Below, piece by piece: positions 18,456-28,382 of a stretch of 64,000 bases of DNA. A program made the position numbers and the translations under genes. A model generated the notes under the pieces. It was not told where the DNA came from, searched no databases, and was given only the letters and a program-made list of their open reading frames with translations. The stretch spans positions 62,001-126,000 of the forward strand of contig JAKBCE010000004.1 in NCBI GenBank assembly GCA_021808195.1, read 5' to 3'. The number at the start of each line of letters is the position of its first letter. The first letter of the stretch is position 1. Origin of the DNA: Pseudomonadota bacterium (GTDB taxonomy: Bacteria > Pseudomonadota > Gammaproteobacteria > Steroidobacterales > Steroidobacteraceae).

Positions 18456-19931
18456 CTACTGGCGCGCCGCCGGCAGCCAGCCGCCGGTGAATCCGGCGCG
18501 CAGCAGACCTTGGCGGACATACGGATTGGCGCGCATGACGCGCCAGATGAGCCCGCTGCGCTCATTTTCGATCATGGCGATGATCGGGCCTTGGTCGATC
18601 CCGAGGTAATTCCCGTCGACCCAACCGAGCCCACGGACGACGTGTCCGTGATGTGCACGCGCCGCATCCGTGAAGCTCGGGTTGAATGAATCGAGAAATC
18701 CGTAGCGCGTGTAGATCAGCGTGCCGTAGCGGCGCAACAGCGCCGCCGTTCCCCGGCTGACGACATGTGGTGCAAAAGGGAGCGAGGCAACCATGGCAGT
18801 TGGCGCGAGCGTGCCGTCGTCTTTGTTGGGCCGGGTGATGCCGCGTGCGACGTAGTCATAGAAGCGGCGGGTACTGCGCTGGAACGGTGCGGTGACGTTG
18901 CCAGGGCCGTCACAGGTGGTCAGCCCCCAGATGTTCGGGCCGTATCCGGCCCATTTGTGCGGGTTGCGAATTGCATATTCGCGCTGCGCCAACGTGGCGC
19001 GGCGTGAGTTCTCGAAATACGTCTCGTGGTGTGCACGCATGAACGCGTCGGCGATGCCACGCAGATCGATCCACACAGCCGTGTACTGATGACCAAACTG
19101 GGGTCCGAACGCCAACAGGGTCTGACCATCGATGTGACGCCAGTCCGCCGCGTCGGTGGAGGTCCACGCCTGCCACGCGTTGGCACGCAATGGGTGGGTG
19201 GGCGAGCCCAGAGCGAGAATGTACAGAATCGATGCTTCGTTGTAGCCGGCCCAGCGTACCCGGGAGAAGCCGCTTTCGGGATACCAGGCGATGCTGACGC
19301 GCGGATCGGCGCCGGGCGCGGCCCAGCGCCAGTTCACCCGCAGATACAATTGCCGGGCCAGAGTGCGGATCTGCCTCTCGAGCGGGGTTGGCCGGTCGAA
19401 ATAACTGCCGGCGGCGAGCACGCCGGCCATCAGCAACGCGGTATCGATGGTCGACAGTTCACTGTGCGGCGCGCGCAACCCGGTGTGCAGATTCAGAAAG
19501 TGATAGAAGAATCCCTGGTAGCCCGCCATACCGCGGCGCGCCGGACCCTGTGGCAGACTCCACAGGAACGCCAGGGTGGTACGCACGCGCTCGGCAGCCG
19601 CGCGGCGGCTGACGTAACCACGCTCAGCGCCGATGACTTCGGCGGTGAGCGCAAAGCCGGTCGCGGCGATGCTCGCGGGTGCCGGCGTCGGCCAGCGATC
19701 CGGCGCCAAGCCGTTGCGGGGATTGGTGGTCTGCCAGAAATATTCGAACGTGCGCCGCTCGATGTCCCGATACATGCCGCGCGAATTGGCGGTGATGCTG
19801 CGGATGCGCGCAGCAGGCAGCGCGGGGATCACCCGCTCGGCAGCGCTTGCGCCACGCGCACAGGCCAGTGCGCTGAGCACACACAGTGCCATGAGCGCGG
19901 CTCGATGTCTGGGCGGGCCGATGAGCGTCAT
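18456..19931 (-). CDS. Secreted glucoamylase-like protein (COG5368; GH144-like)
   Basis: The 491-aa protein has a signal peptide (hydrophobic residues about 10-28, ASA cleavage). The body matches the 'putative glucoamylase' (alpha/alpha)6 family that includes GH144 endo-beta-1,2-glucanases. Recognisable segments are RRTFEYFWQTTNP...LAPDR, AATGFAL, GFFYHFLNLHTGLR, ELSTIDTALLMAGVL, FGPQFGHQYTAVWIDLRG, and the end GLGWVDGNYLGIDQGPIIAMIENERSG. Such enzymes act on beta-1,2-glucans or remain uncharacterised. It is the first gene of a probable GH144-GH39 unit. Family membership is fairly sure; the substrate is not. Confidence 0.85.
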   Translation of the reverse strand: MTLIGPPRHRAALMALCVLSALACARGASAAERVIPALPAARIRSITANSRGMYRDIERRTFEYFWQTTNPRNGLAPDRWPTPAPASIAATGFALTAEVIGAERGYVSRRAAAERVRTTLAFLWSLPQGPARRGMAGYQGFFYHFLNLHTGLRAPHSELSTIDTALLMAGVLAAGSYFDRPTPLERQIRTLARQLYLRVNWRWAAPGADPRVSIAWYPESGFSRVRWAGYNEASILYILALGSPTHPLRANAWQAWTSTDAADWRHIDGQTLLAFGPQFGHQYTAVWIDLRGIADAFMRAHHETYFENSRRATLAQREYAIRNPHKWAGYGPNIWGLTTCDGPGNVTAPFQRSTRRFYDYVARGITRPNKDDGTLAPTAMVASLPFAPHVVSRGTAALLRRYGTLIYTRYGFLDSFNPSFTDAARAHHGHVVRGLGWVDGNYLGIDQGPIIAMIENERSGLIWRVMRANPYVRQGLLRAGFTGGWLPAARQ

Positions 19932-20357
19932 GCGCTAGAAAGCGTCGCCCAGCGGCCGCAGGTGCGCTACGGCGCCAGAATTCCGGACGATGAGGTGCGT
20001 CTCGAGGAACCGCATTAGGCCGCACGCGGCGGCGTTGGCCACGTCCCGGAAGCTTGTGGAAAAGTGCACTGCCGCTGTGAAGGGTCGAATGACGAAGCTA
20101 AAATATCGCAATTCCGCGGCCGGTCAAGTCACCGCTCGTCGGCCGGCCGGTCCGACAGCCGCAGCGGCAATGACCTCGGGCAGCCGCCAGCGCCCGCTGC
20201 GCGGACCAGCGCCGCCGTGGCGAGCCGCAGTCCGGGGGAAGAATTCGGGCGCTGGGACGTCTTACACCGATACAGAGGGCGCGCAGAGAACCCGCCGCGC
20301 TCCACTCGATCCGCCGGCAGCTGCCGCCCGTCCGCCAGATCACAGGATCATTGGATC
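19932..20357. promoter_or_regulatory. Divergent intergenic region upstream of GntR-1 and the glycosidase pair
   Basis: These 426 bases hold no convincing gene; the open frames here are GC-driven and lack RBSs. The only AT-richer patch is around 20085-20112 (AGCTAAAATATCGCAATT). Immediately before and overlapping the GntR ATG is a direct repeat GGATCAT-T-GGATCAT (20345-20359), preceded by a further GATCA at 20338-20342. This could be an autoregulatory operator, but that is speculative. Confidence 0.4.
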
Positions 20358-21185
20358 ATGAGCCGTTCGTTCATCTCGCAGGGCGCCCCAAACTCACCTC
20401 GGGGCGAGCATGCCAGTGCCGCCCCGATGCGCCAGGAGTTTCCACGTCCGCTACCGCGGTTCAGTCTGCTCGCTCCGGAGCGCGGCCGCTCGAGCCACGA
20501 TCAAATTGCGGCGATTCTCGGCACCGAGCTGCTGCAGGGACGTTATCCGCCCGGGGCTACCATGCCTGGAGAGGCTGAGCTCTGCACCCGTTTTCACGTC
20601 TCGCGCACCGTGTTGCGAGAGGTGATGAAGACACTTGCCGCCAAGGGCTTTGTCGTCCCGAAAACGCGGGTCGGAACGCGGGTTCGCGATGCGCTCTTCT
20701 GGAATTATTTCGACGCCGATGTGCTCGCCTGGCGACTGCGGCTTGGCCTTGACGACGAGTTCCGCATGACGCTGACCGAGGTGCGTCGGGCGGTGGAGCC
20801 GGCCGCCGCAGCGCTCGCCGCGCAGCGGCGCCGGCCCGAAGATATCGCACAGCTGCGTGAGTGCCTGCGGCAGATCGGCCGGGCCGGTCAGTCGCGCCAG
20901 AGTTTCGCGGCCGCCGATCTGGACTTCCACCTGGCCATCGGCAGCGCCTCGGGCAACCCGCTGATCCGCTCCATCGCCGGGGTCATCGAGACGGCACTGG
21001 TCGCCTCATTCACCTACAGCTCGCCCGTGGATGACCCGAGCGATCACGCCGCAAGCGTCACAGGACACGCGGCGGTGGTCGATGCGATCGAGGCCGGCGA
21101 TGCATCCGGCGCGGCGCAAAGCATCCTGGCGGTGATCGACACGGCCGTGCGGCGCATCGACAAGCATCGCGGCACGAGCAGCTAG
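20358..21185 (+). CDS. GntR-family regulator, FadR/FCD subfamily (copy 1)
   Basis: The 275-aa protein has an N-terminal winged helix (LLQGRYPPGATMPGEAELCTRFHVSRTVLREVMKTL as successive motifs, about residues 58-95) and a C-terminal FCD ligand domain (LTEVRRAVEPAAAALAA, then the metal-binding D/H positions in DLDFHLAIG and GHAAVVDAIEAGD). Regulators of this type bind sugar acids or other carboxylates in the FCD pocket. It is convergent with the sugar dehydrogenase gene 18 nt away. It is paralogous to the second FadR-type regulator at 26.1-26.9 kb, and both probably control the intervening sugar-acid genes (inference). Starts upstream of 20358 are possible, but only this one sits in a plausible context. 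Confidence 0.85.
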   Translation: MSRSFISQGAPNSPRGEHASAAPMRQEFPRPLPRFSLLAPERGRSSHDQIAAILGTELLQGRYPPGATMPGEAELCTRFHVSRTVLREVMKTLAAKGFVVPKTRVGTRVRDALFWNYFDADVLAWRLRLGLDDEFRMTLTEVRRAVEPAAAALAAQRRRPEDIAQLRECLRQIGRAGQSRQSFAAADLDFHLAIGSASGNPLIRSIAGVIETALVASFTYSSPVDDPSDHAASVTGHAAVVDAIEAGDASGAAQSILAVIDTAVRRIDKHRGTSS

Positions 21186-21203
21186 GCCGCGCGGGCTCGG
21201 CGG

Positions 21204-21962
21204 TCATACCCAGCCACCGTCTACGATGTACTGCTGGCTCGTACAGGCACTGGCGGCATCCGAGGCGAGGAACGCCACCACATTGGCGACCTCGGCGGGC
21301 TGAAGTTTCCGCTTCAGGCACTGCCGTTCCGTGATCTCGCGCTCCGTCTGCGCAGTGACCCATTTTTCGAGCTGGCGCGGCGTCATGATCCAGCCCGGCG
21401 CAACCGCATTGACGCGAATGCCGTACGGACCGTAATCGCGGGCCAGCGAGCGGGTCAGACCAAGGATGGCGGATTTCGCGGCGGTATACGCCACCATGCC
21501 GCCCTGGCCGATCATCCAGGAAATCGAGCCCAGATTGATGATCGAGCCGCGGCCGATGGTCTGCATGCCCGCCAGCACCGCCTGCGCGCAGAAGAACTGC
21601 TGTTTGAGATTGACGGCAATCAGACGGTCCCACAGCGCTTCGCTGAGCGTATCGCTCGCATGTCGCTCGTCATTCGCGGCGTTGTTGACCAGCACCTCGA
21701 TGGGCCCGAGGCGTGCACCGATGGCTGCAATCGTCCGCTGCAGCGCTGCCACATCGGTGAGGTCACAGTGCTCGAAGTGCACACTCGCGCCGGCTCCGGT
21801 CAACTCCTGCACCAATGCGCGCGCAGGCCCCTCGAGCACGTCGATGAAGACGACTCGAGCCTGCTGCGCAGCGAATTGCCGTACGATGGCCTCACCGATG
21901 CCCGAGCCGCCGCCAGTGACGAGCACGATCCGCTCCTTCAGTTCAGAATACAAGGCTGACAT
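21204..21962 (-). CDS. SDR-family sugar 1-dehydrogenase (xylose/arabinose/fucose type)
   Basis: Classical short-chain dehydrogenase of 252 aa. It has the cofactor motif TGGGSGIG (about residues 16-23), NNAAND, and the catalytic Ser-Tyr-Lys in SISW...YTAAK. The N-terminus (YSELKERIVLVTGGG), the phrase NNAANDERH, the Q-CLKRKL segment and the end VDGGWV closely follow Caulobacter D-xylose dehydrogenase XylB and L-fucose/L-arabinose 1-dehydrogenases. These oxidise aldoses to aldonolactones. It is divergent from the semialdehyde dehydrogenase gene across 129 nt. A 2-keto-3-deoxy-fuconate dehydrogenase role is the main alternative. Confidence 0.85.
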   Translation of the reverse strand: MSALYSELKERIVLVTGGGSGIGEAIVRQFAAQQARVVFIDVLEGPARALVQELTGAGASVHFEHCDLTDVAALQRTIAAIGARLGPIEVLVNNAANDERHASDTLSEALWDRLIAVNLKQQFFCAQAVLAGMQTIGRGSIINLGSISWMIGQGGMVAYTAAKSAILGLTRSLARDYGPYGIRVNAVAPGWIMTPRQLEKWVTAQTEREITERQCLKRKLQPAEVANVVAFLASDAASACTSQQYIVDGGWV

Positions 21963-22091
21963 GGTCGGACTCCGTTGCAGGGTTGTTACATTGGGCCAGC
22001 TCGGCAGGACCCGGCCATAGGCGCATCTTACTGCACCGGCTCGAGCCACAGCGCCGGCCGGCGACCATTGATCGAGGAGCATCGGGCACAC

Positions 22092-23675
<1,584 letters not shown>

Positions 23676-23709
23676 ACTGCGCTCTAGCCGCACGCTCGGG
23701 TGACAACGC

Positions 23710-24690
23710 TCACAGCGGTCGCGGCGCCGCACTCTCTGCGGCGCCGCGCACCAGAGTGTTGCGCAGCGGCAGCACAAACGCATCGGCGCTGATCTCGAAC
23801 ACATCGCCCGGCGCGGTGCGGATCTGGTCGGCAAAGGACAGTGTTGCCGTGCCAAAGAAATGCACATGCACGTCGCCTGGCCGGCGAAAGCCCGCATATT
23901 TGAAATGATGATGCTCCAGGTTGGCGATCGAGTGCGACATGTTCGACTCGCCGGTCAGAAATGGCTTCTCCCAGAGCAGACGCCCCCCGCGATAAATGCG
24001 GCTCATGCCTCGAACGTCGGTCGGCAGCGTGCCGGTGAGTAGTTCCGGACCGAGTGCGGCCGGGCGCAGCTTCGAGTGCGCGAGCCACAGGTAATTGTGC
24101 CGCTCGGTGAGGTGGTCGGAAAATTCGTTTGCCAGGCAGAAGCCCAGCCGACGCGGCACGCCCTCGGAATCGATGAGATAGATCCCGGCAAGCTCCGGCT
24201 CCTCGCCGCCGTCGAGCGCGAAGGCCGGCGCGGTGAGCGCCGCACCGCTCGGCACGACACTCGACCCGTCGCCCTTGTAGAACCACTCCGGCTGCACACC
24301 GACGGTGCCCGGGGCGGGTTTGCCGCCCTGCAGCCCCTCCTGGAAGATGCGCATCGAGTCGGTCTGCCCGCCCTCGGCTGCGGCAAGCGCGTGCATCCGA
24401 TCGCGGCTCGCGGCCGAACCGAGGTGCGTCAGCCCCGTTCCGGTCAGGTACAGATGAGCGGGGTCTGGGTGGTCGATGGGCGGCAGGAGCCGAGCGCTGG
24501 CGAGCTCGAGGTGCCGGCCCGAGCGCCTGCGCTCGGCGGCCTGCGTCAGGCTCACTCCCTCAGCAAGGGCTGCGCTCGCCAGGGCGTGCACGCTCGGCGC
24601 TTCCAGAAGCGGCTCGGCGCGCCGCTCGTCCAACAGTGCGGCGACGCACCGCGTCCCGTTCACTTCGATCTGCAAGAGACGCAACGACAT
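23710..24690 (-). CDS. AraD1/GguC-family FAH protein, probable 2-keto-3-deoxy-pentonate dehydratase
   Basis: Fumarylacetoacetate-hydrolase superfamily member, 326 aa. Features match the AraD1/GguC group: HLYLTGTGLTHLGSAASRD, GKPAPGTVGVQPEWFYKGDG, EEPELAGIYLID (acidic metal ligands), GFCLANEFSDH, SKLRPAALGPEL and SNMSHSIANLEHHHFKY. Members are associated with dehydration of 2-keto-3-deoxy-L-arabinonate to 2-oxoglutarate semialdehyde, the substrate of the neighbouring KGSADH. It is divergent from the FucP-type permease across 181 nt. The family call is strong; the exact substrate stereochemistry is unknown. Confidence 0.85.
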   Translation of the reverse strand: MSLRLLQIEVNGTRCVAALLDERRAEPLLEAPSVHALASAALAEGVSLTQAAERRRSGRHLELASARLLPPIDHPDPAHLYLTGTGLTHLGSAASRDRMHALAAAEGGQTDSMRIFQEGLQGGKPAPGTVGVQPEWFYKGDGSSVVPSGAALTAPAFALDGGEEPELAGIYLIDSEGVPRRLGFCLANEFSDHLTERHNYLWLAHSKLRPAALGPELLTGTLPTDVRGMSRIYRGGRLLWEKPFLTGESNMSHSIANLEHHHFKYAGFRRPGDVHVHFFGTATLSFADQIRTAPGDVFEISADAFVLPLRNTLVRGAAESAAPRPL

Positions 24691-24772
24691 AAGCTCCCCG
24701 TACGGCTGGCGTGCGCCGAGCGGACTTCATCATAGTGCAGCGGCGCCCAAATGTCTGAGTTAAAAAGCCTCC

Positions 24773-24813
24773 TTGACAGCCGGTCTGGGCACTCCGTATT
24801 GTCTGAGTAATAC
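24773..24813 (+). promoter_or_regulatory. Probable promoter and operator of the FucP-type permease gene
   Basis: TTGACA (24773-24778) and TATTGT (24797-24802) with an 18-nt spacer make a good sigma-70 promoter about 70 nt upstream of the permease ATG. The inverted pair GTATT/AATAC (24796-24800 and 24809-24813) overlaps the -10 and has the size expected of a FadR-type GntR operator. The 9-mer TGTCTGAGT occurs in it (24800-24808) and again at 24752-24760 on the side of the divergent dehydratase gene. Regulator identity is inferred. Confidence 0.55.
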
Positions 24814-24871
24814 GCGCAATGACTCGGCAGCGCGAACTCGAGCCAGAATTCTCCGATCCGGAGCGCTAAGC

Positions 24872-26179
24872 ATGGCACTGACGGTGAGTGGCGCAGCGGC
24901 TGCTGCGCAGGCGGACACGCCGCGTCGATATACAGCCGCCCTCGTGGTGCTCGCCACCGTGTTTTTCATGTGGGGCTTTGCCACCGTTCTGAACGACATC
25001 CTGATTCCGCACCTGAAGTCCGCGTTTCGGCTCGACTACGCGCAAGTGCTGCTCGTTCAGTTCGTGTTCTTTCTGGCGTATCTGGTGATGGCCATGCCGT
25101 CGGCGAAGATCCTCGAGCGCACCGGCTACAAACTCGCGGTCGTACTCGGCCTGCTCGGCATGGCTGCAGCCGCCGGCGGCTTCATCCCGGCGGCGATGCT
25201 CGAGTCGTACGGCCTGTTCCTGTTCGCCCTGTTTGTGCTCGCCGGGTCGATCACGCTGCTGCAGGTTGCGGCGAACCCGTATGTGGCAGTGATCGGTTCA
25301 CCGCAGACCGCCTCGAGCCGGCTGAATCTGGTTCAGGCGTTCAATTCCGCCGGCACGATGCTCGCGCCGCTGTTCGGCAGTCTGCTGATCCTCGGCCGCG
25401 GTGCGCGCCACGCCGCCCCTGGGGCCGCGGCCCTGACGGCCGCGCAGCGTGCCGCCGGCGTGCACACGGTCGAACTCCCCTACGCGATCATGGCCGCGGT
25501 GCTCGTGCTGCTCGCGCTGCTGGTCTGGCGGGTCCGGCTGCCGGACCTCGGCAAGCAGACCCGGCGTGCCGCGCAGGCCGAGCGTGCGCGCCAGAGTCTC
25601 TGGCAGCATCGCAATCTCGTGCTCGGCGTGCCGGCCATTGCGCTGTACCTGATCTGCGAGGTCGGCATCGGCTCGACGCTGGTGAACTTCCTGTCGCTGC
25701 CTTCGATCGGCGCGATGTCCCACGCCCGGGCAGCCGATTACCTCACCATTTATTGGGGCGGCGCGATGGCCGGCCGCTTCATCGGCGCCTGGTTTCTACG
25801 GTGGATGCGGCCGCAAAGAGTGCTGGCGGCCGTCACTATCGGGGCGCTCGTGCTGGTCGGCGTCGCCATCGTCTCGAGCGGATCGGTGGCGATGTGGAGC
25901 CTGCTTGCGGTTGGACTGTGCAACTCGATCATGTTCCCGACCATTTTCACGCTCGGCATCCGCGGCCTCGGACCGCTCACCGAAGAAGGCTCGGGTCTGC
26001 TCATCATGGCCATCGCCGGGGGCGCCCTCGCCGAACTGCAGGGAGTGCTCGCCGATGCCATTGGCCTGCATCTGTCCTACGTTCTGCCGTGGCTCTGTTA
26101 CGGCTACGTGCTGTTCTACGCGCTGCGCGGTTACCGCCTCACGGCTGCCGCGCACGACGAGCCGCTGACCGCCTCGTGA
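24872..26179 (+). CDS. FucP/GluP-type sugar:H+ symporter (MFS)
   Basis: The 435-aa MFS permease has 12 predicted helices. The first-helix signature FFMWGFATVLNDILIPHLKSAF is the hallmark of the FucP (L-fucose)/GluP (glucose-galactose) family. Also typical are LQVAANPYVAVIG after helix 4, SRLNLVQAFNSAGTMLAPLFGS and EVGIGSTLVNFL. The ATG at 24872 has GGAG about 9 nt upstream; the longer frame from 24773 would begin inside the promoter. It probably imports the monosaccharide fed to the adjoining oxidative pathway. Its 3' end overlaps the convergent GntR gene by 41 nt. The family does not fix the sugar (fucose, arabinose, galactose, glucose). Confidence 0.9.
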   Translation: MALTVSGAAAAAQADTPRRYTAALVVLATVFFMWGFATVLNDILIPHLKSAFRLDYAQVLLVQFVFFLAYLVMAMPSAKILERTGYKLAVVLGLLGMAAAAGGFIPAAMLESYGLFLFALFVLAGSITLLQVAANPYVAVIGSPQTASSRLNLVQAFNSAGTMLAPLFGSLLILGRGARHAAPGAAALTAAQRAAGVHTVELPYAIMAAVLVLLALLVWRVRLPDLGKQTRRAAQAERARQSLWQHRNLVLGVPAIALYLICEVGIGSTLVNFLSLPSIGAMSHARAADYLTIYWGGAMAGRFIGAWFLRWMRPQRVLAAVTIGALVLVGVAIVSSGSVAMWSLLAVGLCNSIMFPTIFTLGIRGLGPLTEEGSGLLIMAIAGGALAELQGVLADAIGLHLSYVLPWLCYGYVLFYALRGYRLTAAAHDEPLTAS

Positions 26180-26927
26180 GCGGCTCGGCGCGCCGGGACC
26201 CGCCCCGCGTGGTATCGAGCAGCGCGAGGCGCACCAGTTCAGTCATGGCCGCCTGCGCAGCGGCAGGGTCGCGCCGCTCGATCGCCTCACAGACTCGCTG
26301 GTGATCGGGCAGTGGATCGCGACTGAGCGGTCCGGCGCGCTGTTTGAATATCGTCGTCCAGGCGACCGCAGCGGCGATCCCGCTCGAGAGCGAGGCGAGA
26401 AAGGGATTGCCCGAGGCGGCAAGCAGCACCGAGTGGAAGGTGCGGTCCGCCTCCCGACCCGTCTCGGCAGCCAGCGTATCGGCCGCCATCGCCTCGAGCG
26501 AGCGTCGCAGGGCGAGCATCTGCTCCTTGCTGCGGCGTGTTGCCGCAAGCGCCGCTGCCGCCGGTTCGACGACGGCCCGCAGCTCGAACAGTGCGCTCAG
26601 CAGCCGCGGGTCCGGATGGGTGCTGAAGATCCAGGAAATCACGTCCGGATCGAGCAGATGCCAGGCACCCGGAACATTCACCCGGGTGCCGAGCTTGGGG
26701 CGCGAGACCACCAGGCCCTTGGCGGCGAGGATGCGCACCGCCTCACGGTAGGCGGTACGGGACACGTTGAGCTGCTCGCTGGCGGCGATCTCGCCGTCCA
26801 ACACACAGCCGGGCGCAAGCTCGCCGGAAACGATGCGCACACCGATATCGCGGGCAATGGTGCCATGCAGCCGCAGCGCATTGCTGCCTGGTGCGGTGAC
26901 GGACGAGGCAAGCGTCCTCGCTCGCAT
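26139..26927 (-). CDS. GntR-family regulator, FadR/FCD subfamily (copy 2)
   Basis: The 262-aa protein has a winged helix (IVSGELAPGCVLDGEIAASEQLNVSRTAYREAVRIL in successive motifs, about residues 30-68), then VVSRPKLGTRV, and an FCD domain (LFELRAVVEPAAAALAA; DRTFHSVLLAASGNPF; DHQRVCEAIERRD). It is similar in plan to copy 1 at 20.4 kb and carries the same 'AKGLVV' and 'W..DPDVI..' segment that sugar-acid responsive members show. The ATG at 26927 is preferred to a GTG at 26984. The gene's 3' end overlaps that of the permease, so antisense interference between them is possible. Confidence 0.85.
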   Translation of the reverse strand: MRARTLASSVTAPGSNALRLHGTIARDIGVRIVSGELAPGCVLDGEIAASEQLNVSRTAYREAVRILAAKGLVVSRPKLGTRVNVPGAWHLLDPDVISWIFSTHPDPRLLSALFELRAVVEPAAAALAATRRSKEQMLALRRSLEAMAADTLAAETGREADRTFHSVLLAASGNPFLASLSSGIAAAVAWTTIFKQRAGPLSRDPLPDHQRVCEAIERRDPAAAQAAMTELVRLALLDTTRGGSRRAEPLTRRSAARRARQP

Positions 26928-27076
26928 GAATCGCGCACTCTCGAGGCGGTGGAGGGCGTTCAGTATAGCGCTGCCTCGCGGCACTGACGCGCAGCATCGT
27001 TCCGGAGGAGGCGCTGCGGTTTCAACAGCGGTGACGGCGTGCGCCTACTTGCCGATCCGCCGGGGCAGCGCCGATC

Positions 27077-28213
27077 TCAACCCGCTGCGGGGCGCAGCAG
27101 GTGTGGTCCGAGATCGCGCGGCGTGCGGCATCCGAGCTGACCCAGCACCCGCTCGAGCTCGATCGTGAGCATCTCCAGGGCGCGGCGCGCGCCCGCCTCG
27201 CCCGCGGCAGCAAGCCCGTAGAGCGTCGCGCGTCCGATCATGACCGCATCGGCGCCGAGTGCGAGCGCCTTGGCGATATCGGTGCCGCGCCGGATACCAC
27301 TGTCGATCAGGATGGTCAGTTGGTCGCCGACGGCGGCGGCGACGTCCGCGAGCACTTCGATGGGTGCGACACAATAATCGAGCTGACGGCCGCCGTGGTT
27401 GCTGAGCACGATGCCGTCGCAGCCGAGTCGCGCCGCGCGGCGTGCATCCTCAACAGTAAGCACGCCCTTGATGAACAGCGTGCGCGGCCAATGATCGCGC
27501 ACCCATGCGATGTCGTCCCAGGTAATCGTGGGCGCAAACATCTGCGGGATGATGGTGCTGCCGCCGACGGCACTGACCGCGCCAGGCGGCAGAAACGTCT
27601 CGAGGTTGCGAAAGCGCGGAACCCCGCCGCGCAGCAGAACTTGGCTCAGCCAGCGCGGGTGACGCAGGGTGTCGAGCGTGGCTCTGAGGTTTGGGCGCCC
27701 CGGTCTGCGGTAGTTGCGCTTGTCCCACTCCCGGTTGCCAAAAACGTTGGCGTCGGTCGTGAACAGCAGCGCCTCGTAGCCGCTTGCTGCGGCACGCCGC
27801 ATGATGTCTTCGGCAATGGCGCGATTGCGCATGACGTAAAGCTGCATCCACAATCGACCGCCGGCCTGCTTCGCCACATCCTCGAGCAACGTGGTCGAGA
27901 GCGTACTCAGCGCATAGGGAATGCCGAATGCCGCAGCGGCCCGTGCCAGCGCGATGTCACCTTGCAGATGGAGCATGCCGTTCAAGCCGGTCGGCGCGAT
28001 CGCGATTGGCGCCCCGCAGGGCGCGCCGAGCAACTCGGTCGCAAGGCTCCGTCCTTGCGTATCGAGCAGAGTCGGGGGCACGAAACGCAAGGCGGCGATT
28101 GCCGCGCGATTGGCACACAGTGTCGCTTCGTCTTCGGCCCCCCCCTCGACATATTCGAACACGAAGCCGGGCACGCTGCGCCGGGCCGCCTCGCGCAGTT
28201 CGGCAATGTTCAT
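27077..28213 (-). CDS. FMN-dependent L-lactate (alpha-hydroxy-acid) dehydrogenase
   Basis: The 378-aa TIM-barrel flavoprotein is of the LldD/mandelate dehydrogenase/glycolate oxidase family. Evidence: EYVEGGAEDEATL near the start, PIAIAPTGLNGMLH, the active-site segment SNHGGRQLDYC, and the FMN phosphate-binding end DSGIRRGTDIAKALALGADAVMIGR. It oxidises an L-2-hydroxy acid to the keto acid, passing electrons to the respiratory chain. It lies 169 nt downstream of the diketo-acid hydrolase gene on the same strand. Because that hydrolase type releases pyruvate plus lactate from the fuconate pathway, lactate is the most economical substrate. Mandelate or other hydroxy acids remain possible. Confidence 0.87.
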   Translation of the reverse strand: MNIAELREAARRSVPGFVFEYVEGGAEDEATLCANRAAIAALRFVPPTLLDTQGRSLATELLGAPCGAPIAIAPTGLNGMLHLQGDIALARAAAAFGIPYALSTLSTTLLEDVAKQAGGRLWMQLYVMRNRAIAEDIMRRAAASGYEALLFTTDANVFGNREWDKRNYRRPGRPNLRATLDTLRHPRWLSQVLLRGGVPRFRNLETFLPPGAVSAVGGSTIIPQMFAPTITWDDIAWVRDHWPRTLFIKGVLTVEDARRAARLGCDGIVLSNHGGRQLDYCVAPIEVLADVAAAVGDQLTILIDSGIRRGTDIAKALALGADAVMIGRATLYGLAAAGEAGARRALEMLTIELERVLGQLGCRTPRDLGPHLLRPAAG

Positions 28214-28382
28214 CGCCGTTGCGACGTTCCGGCCGGCAAAAGGTCTGCGTTTCCACGGCATGGCGGGCCTCTCGGATCACGTGGCGTACGTAGTAGAGGG
28301 GCATGGGCAACGGAGCGCCACTGTCCCGGACAGTCTCCGTGGCTGCCGCTGCCGGCGTGCAGCGTCCATCAGGGTCCAGGGC

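Noticed and set aside
18410..18460. tRNA-like D-arm string (GTGGCCGAGCGG) downstream of the GH144-like gene
   Set aside because: No acceptor stem, anticodon arm or T-loop can be drawn around it.
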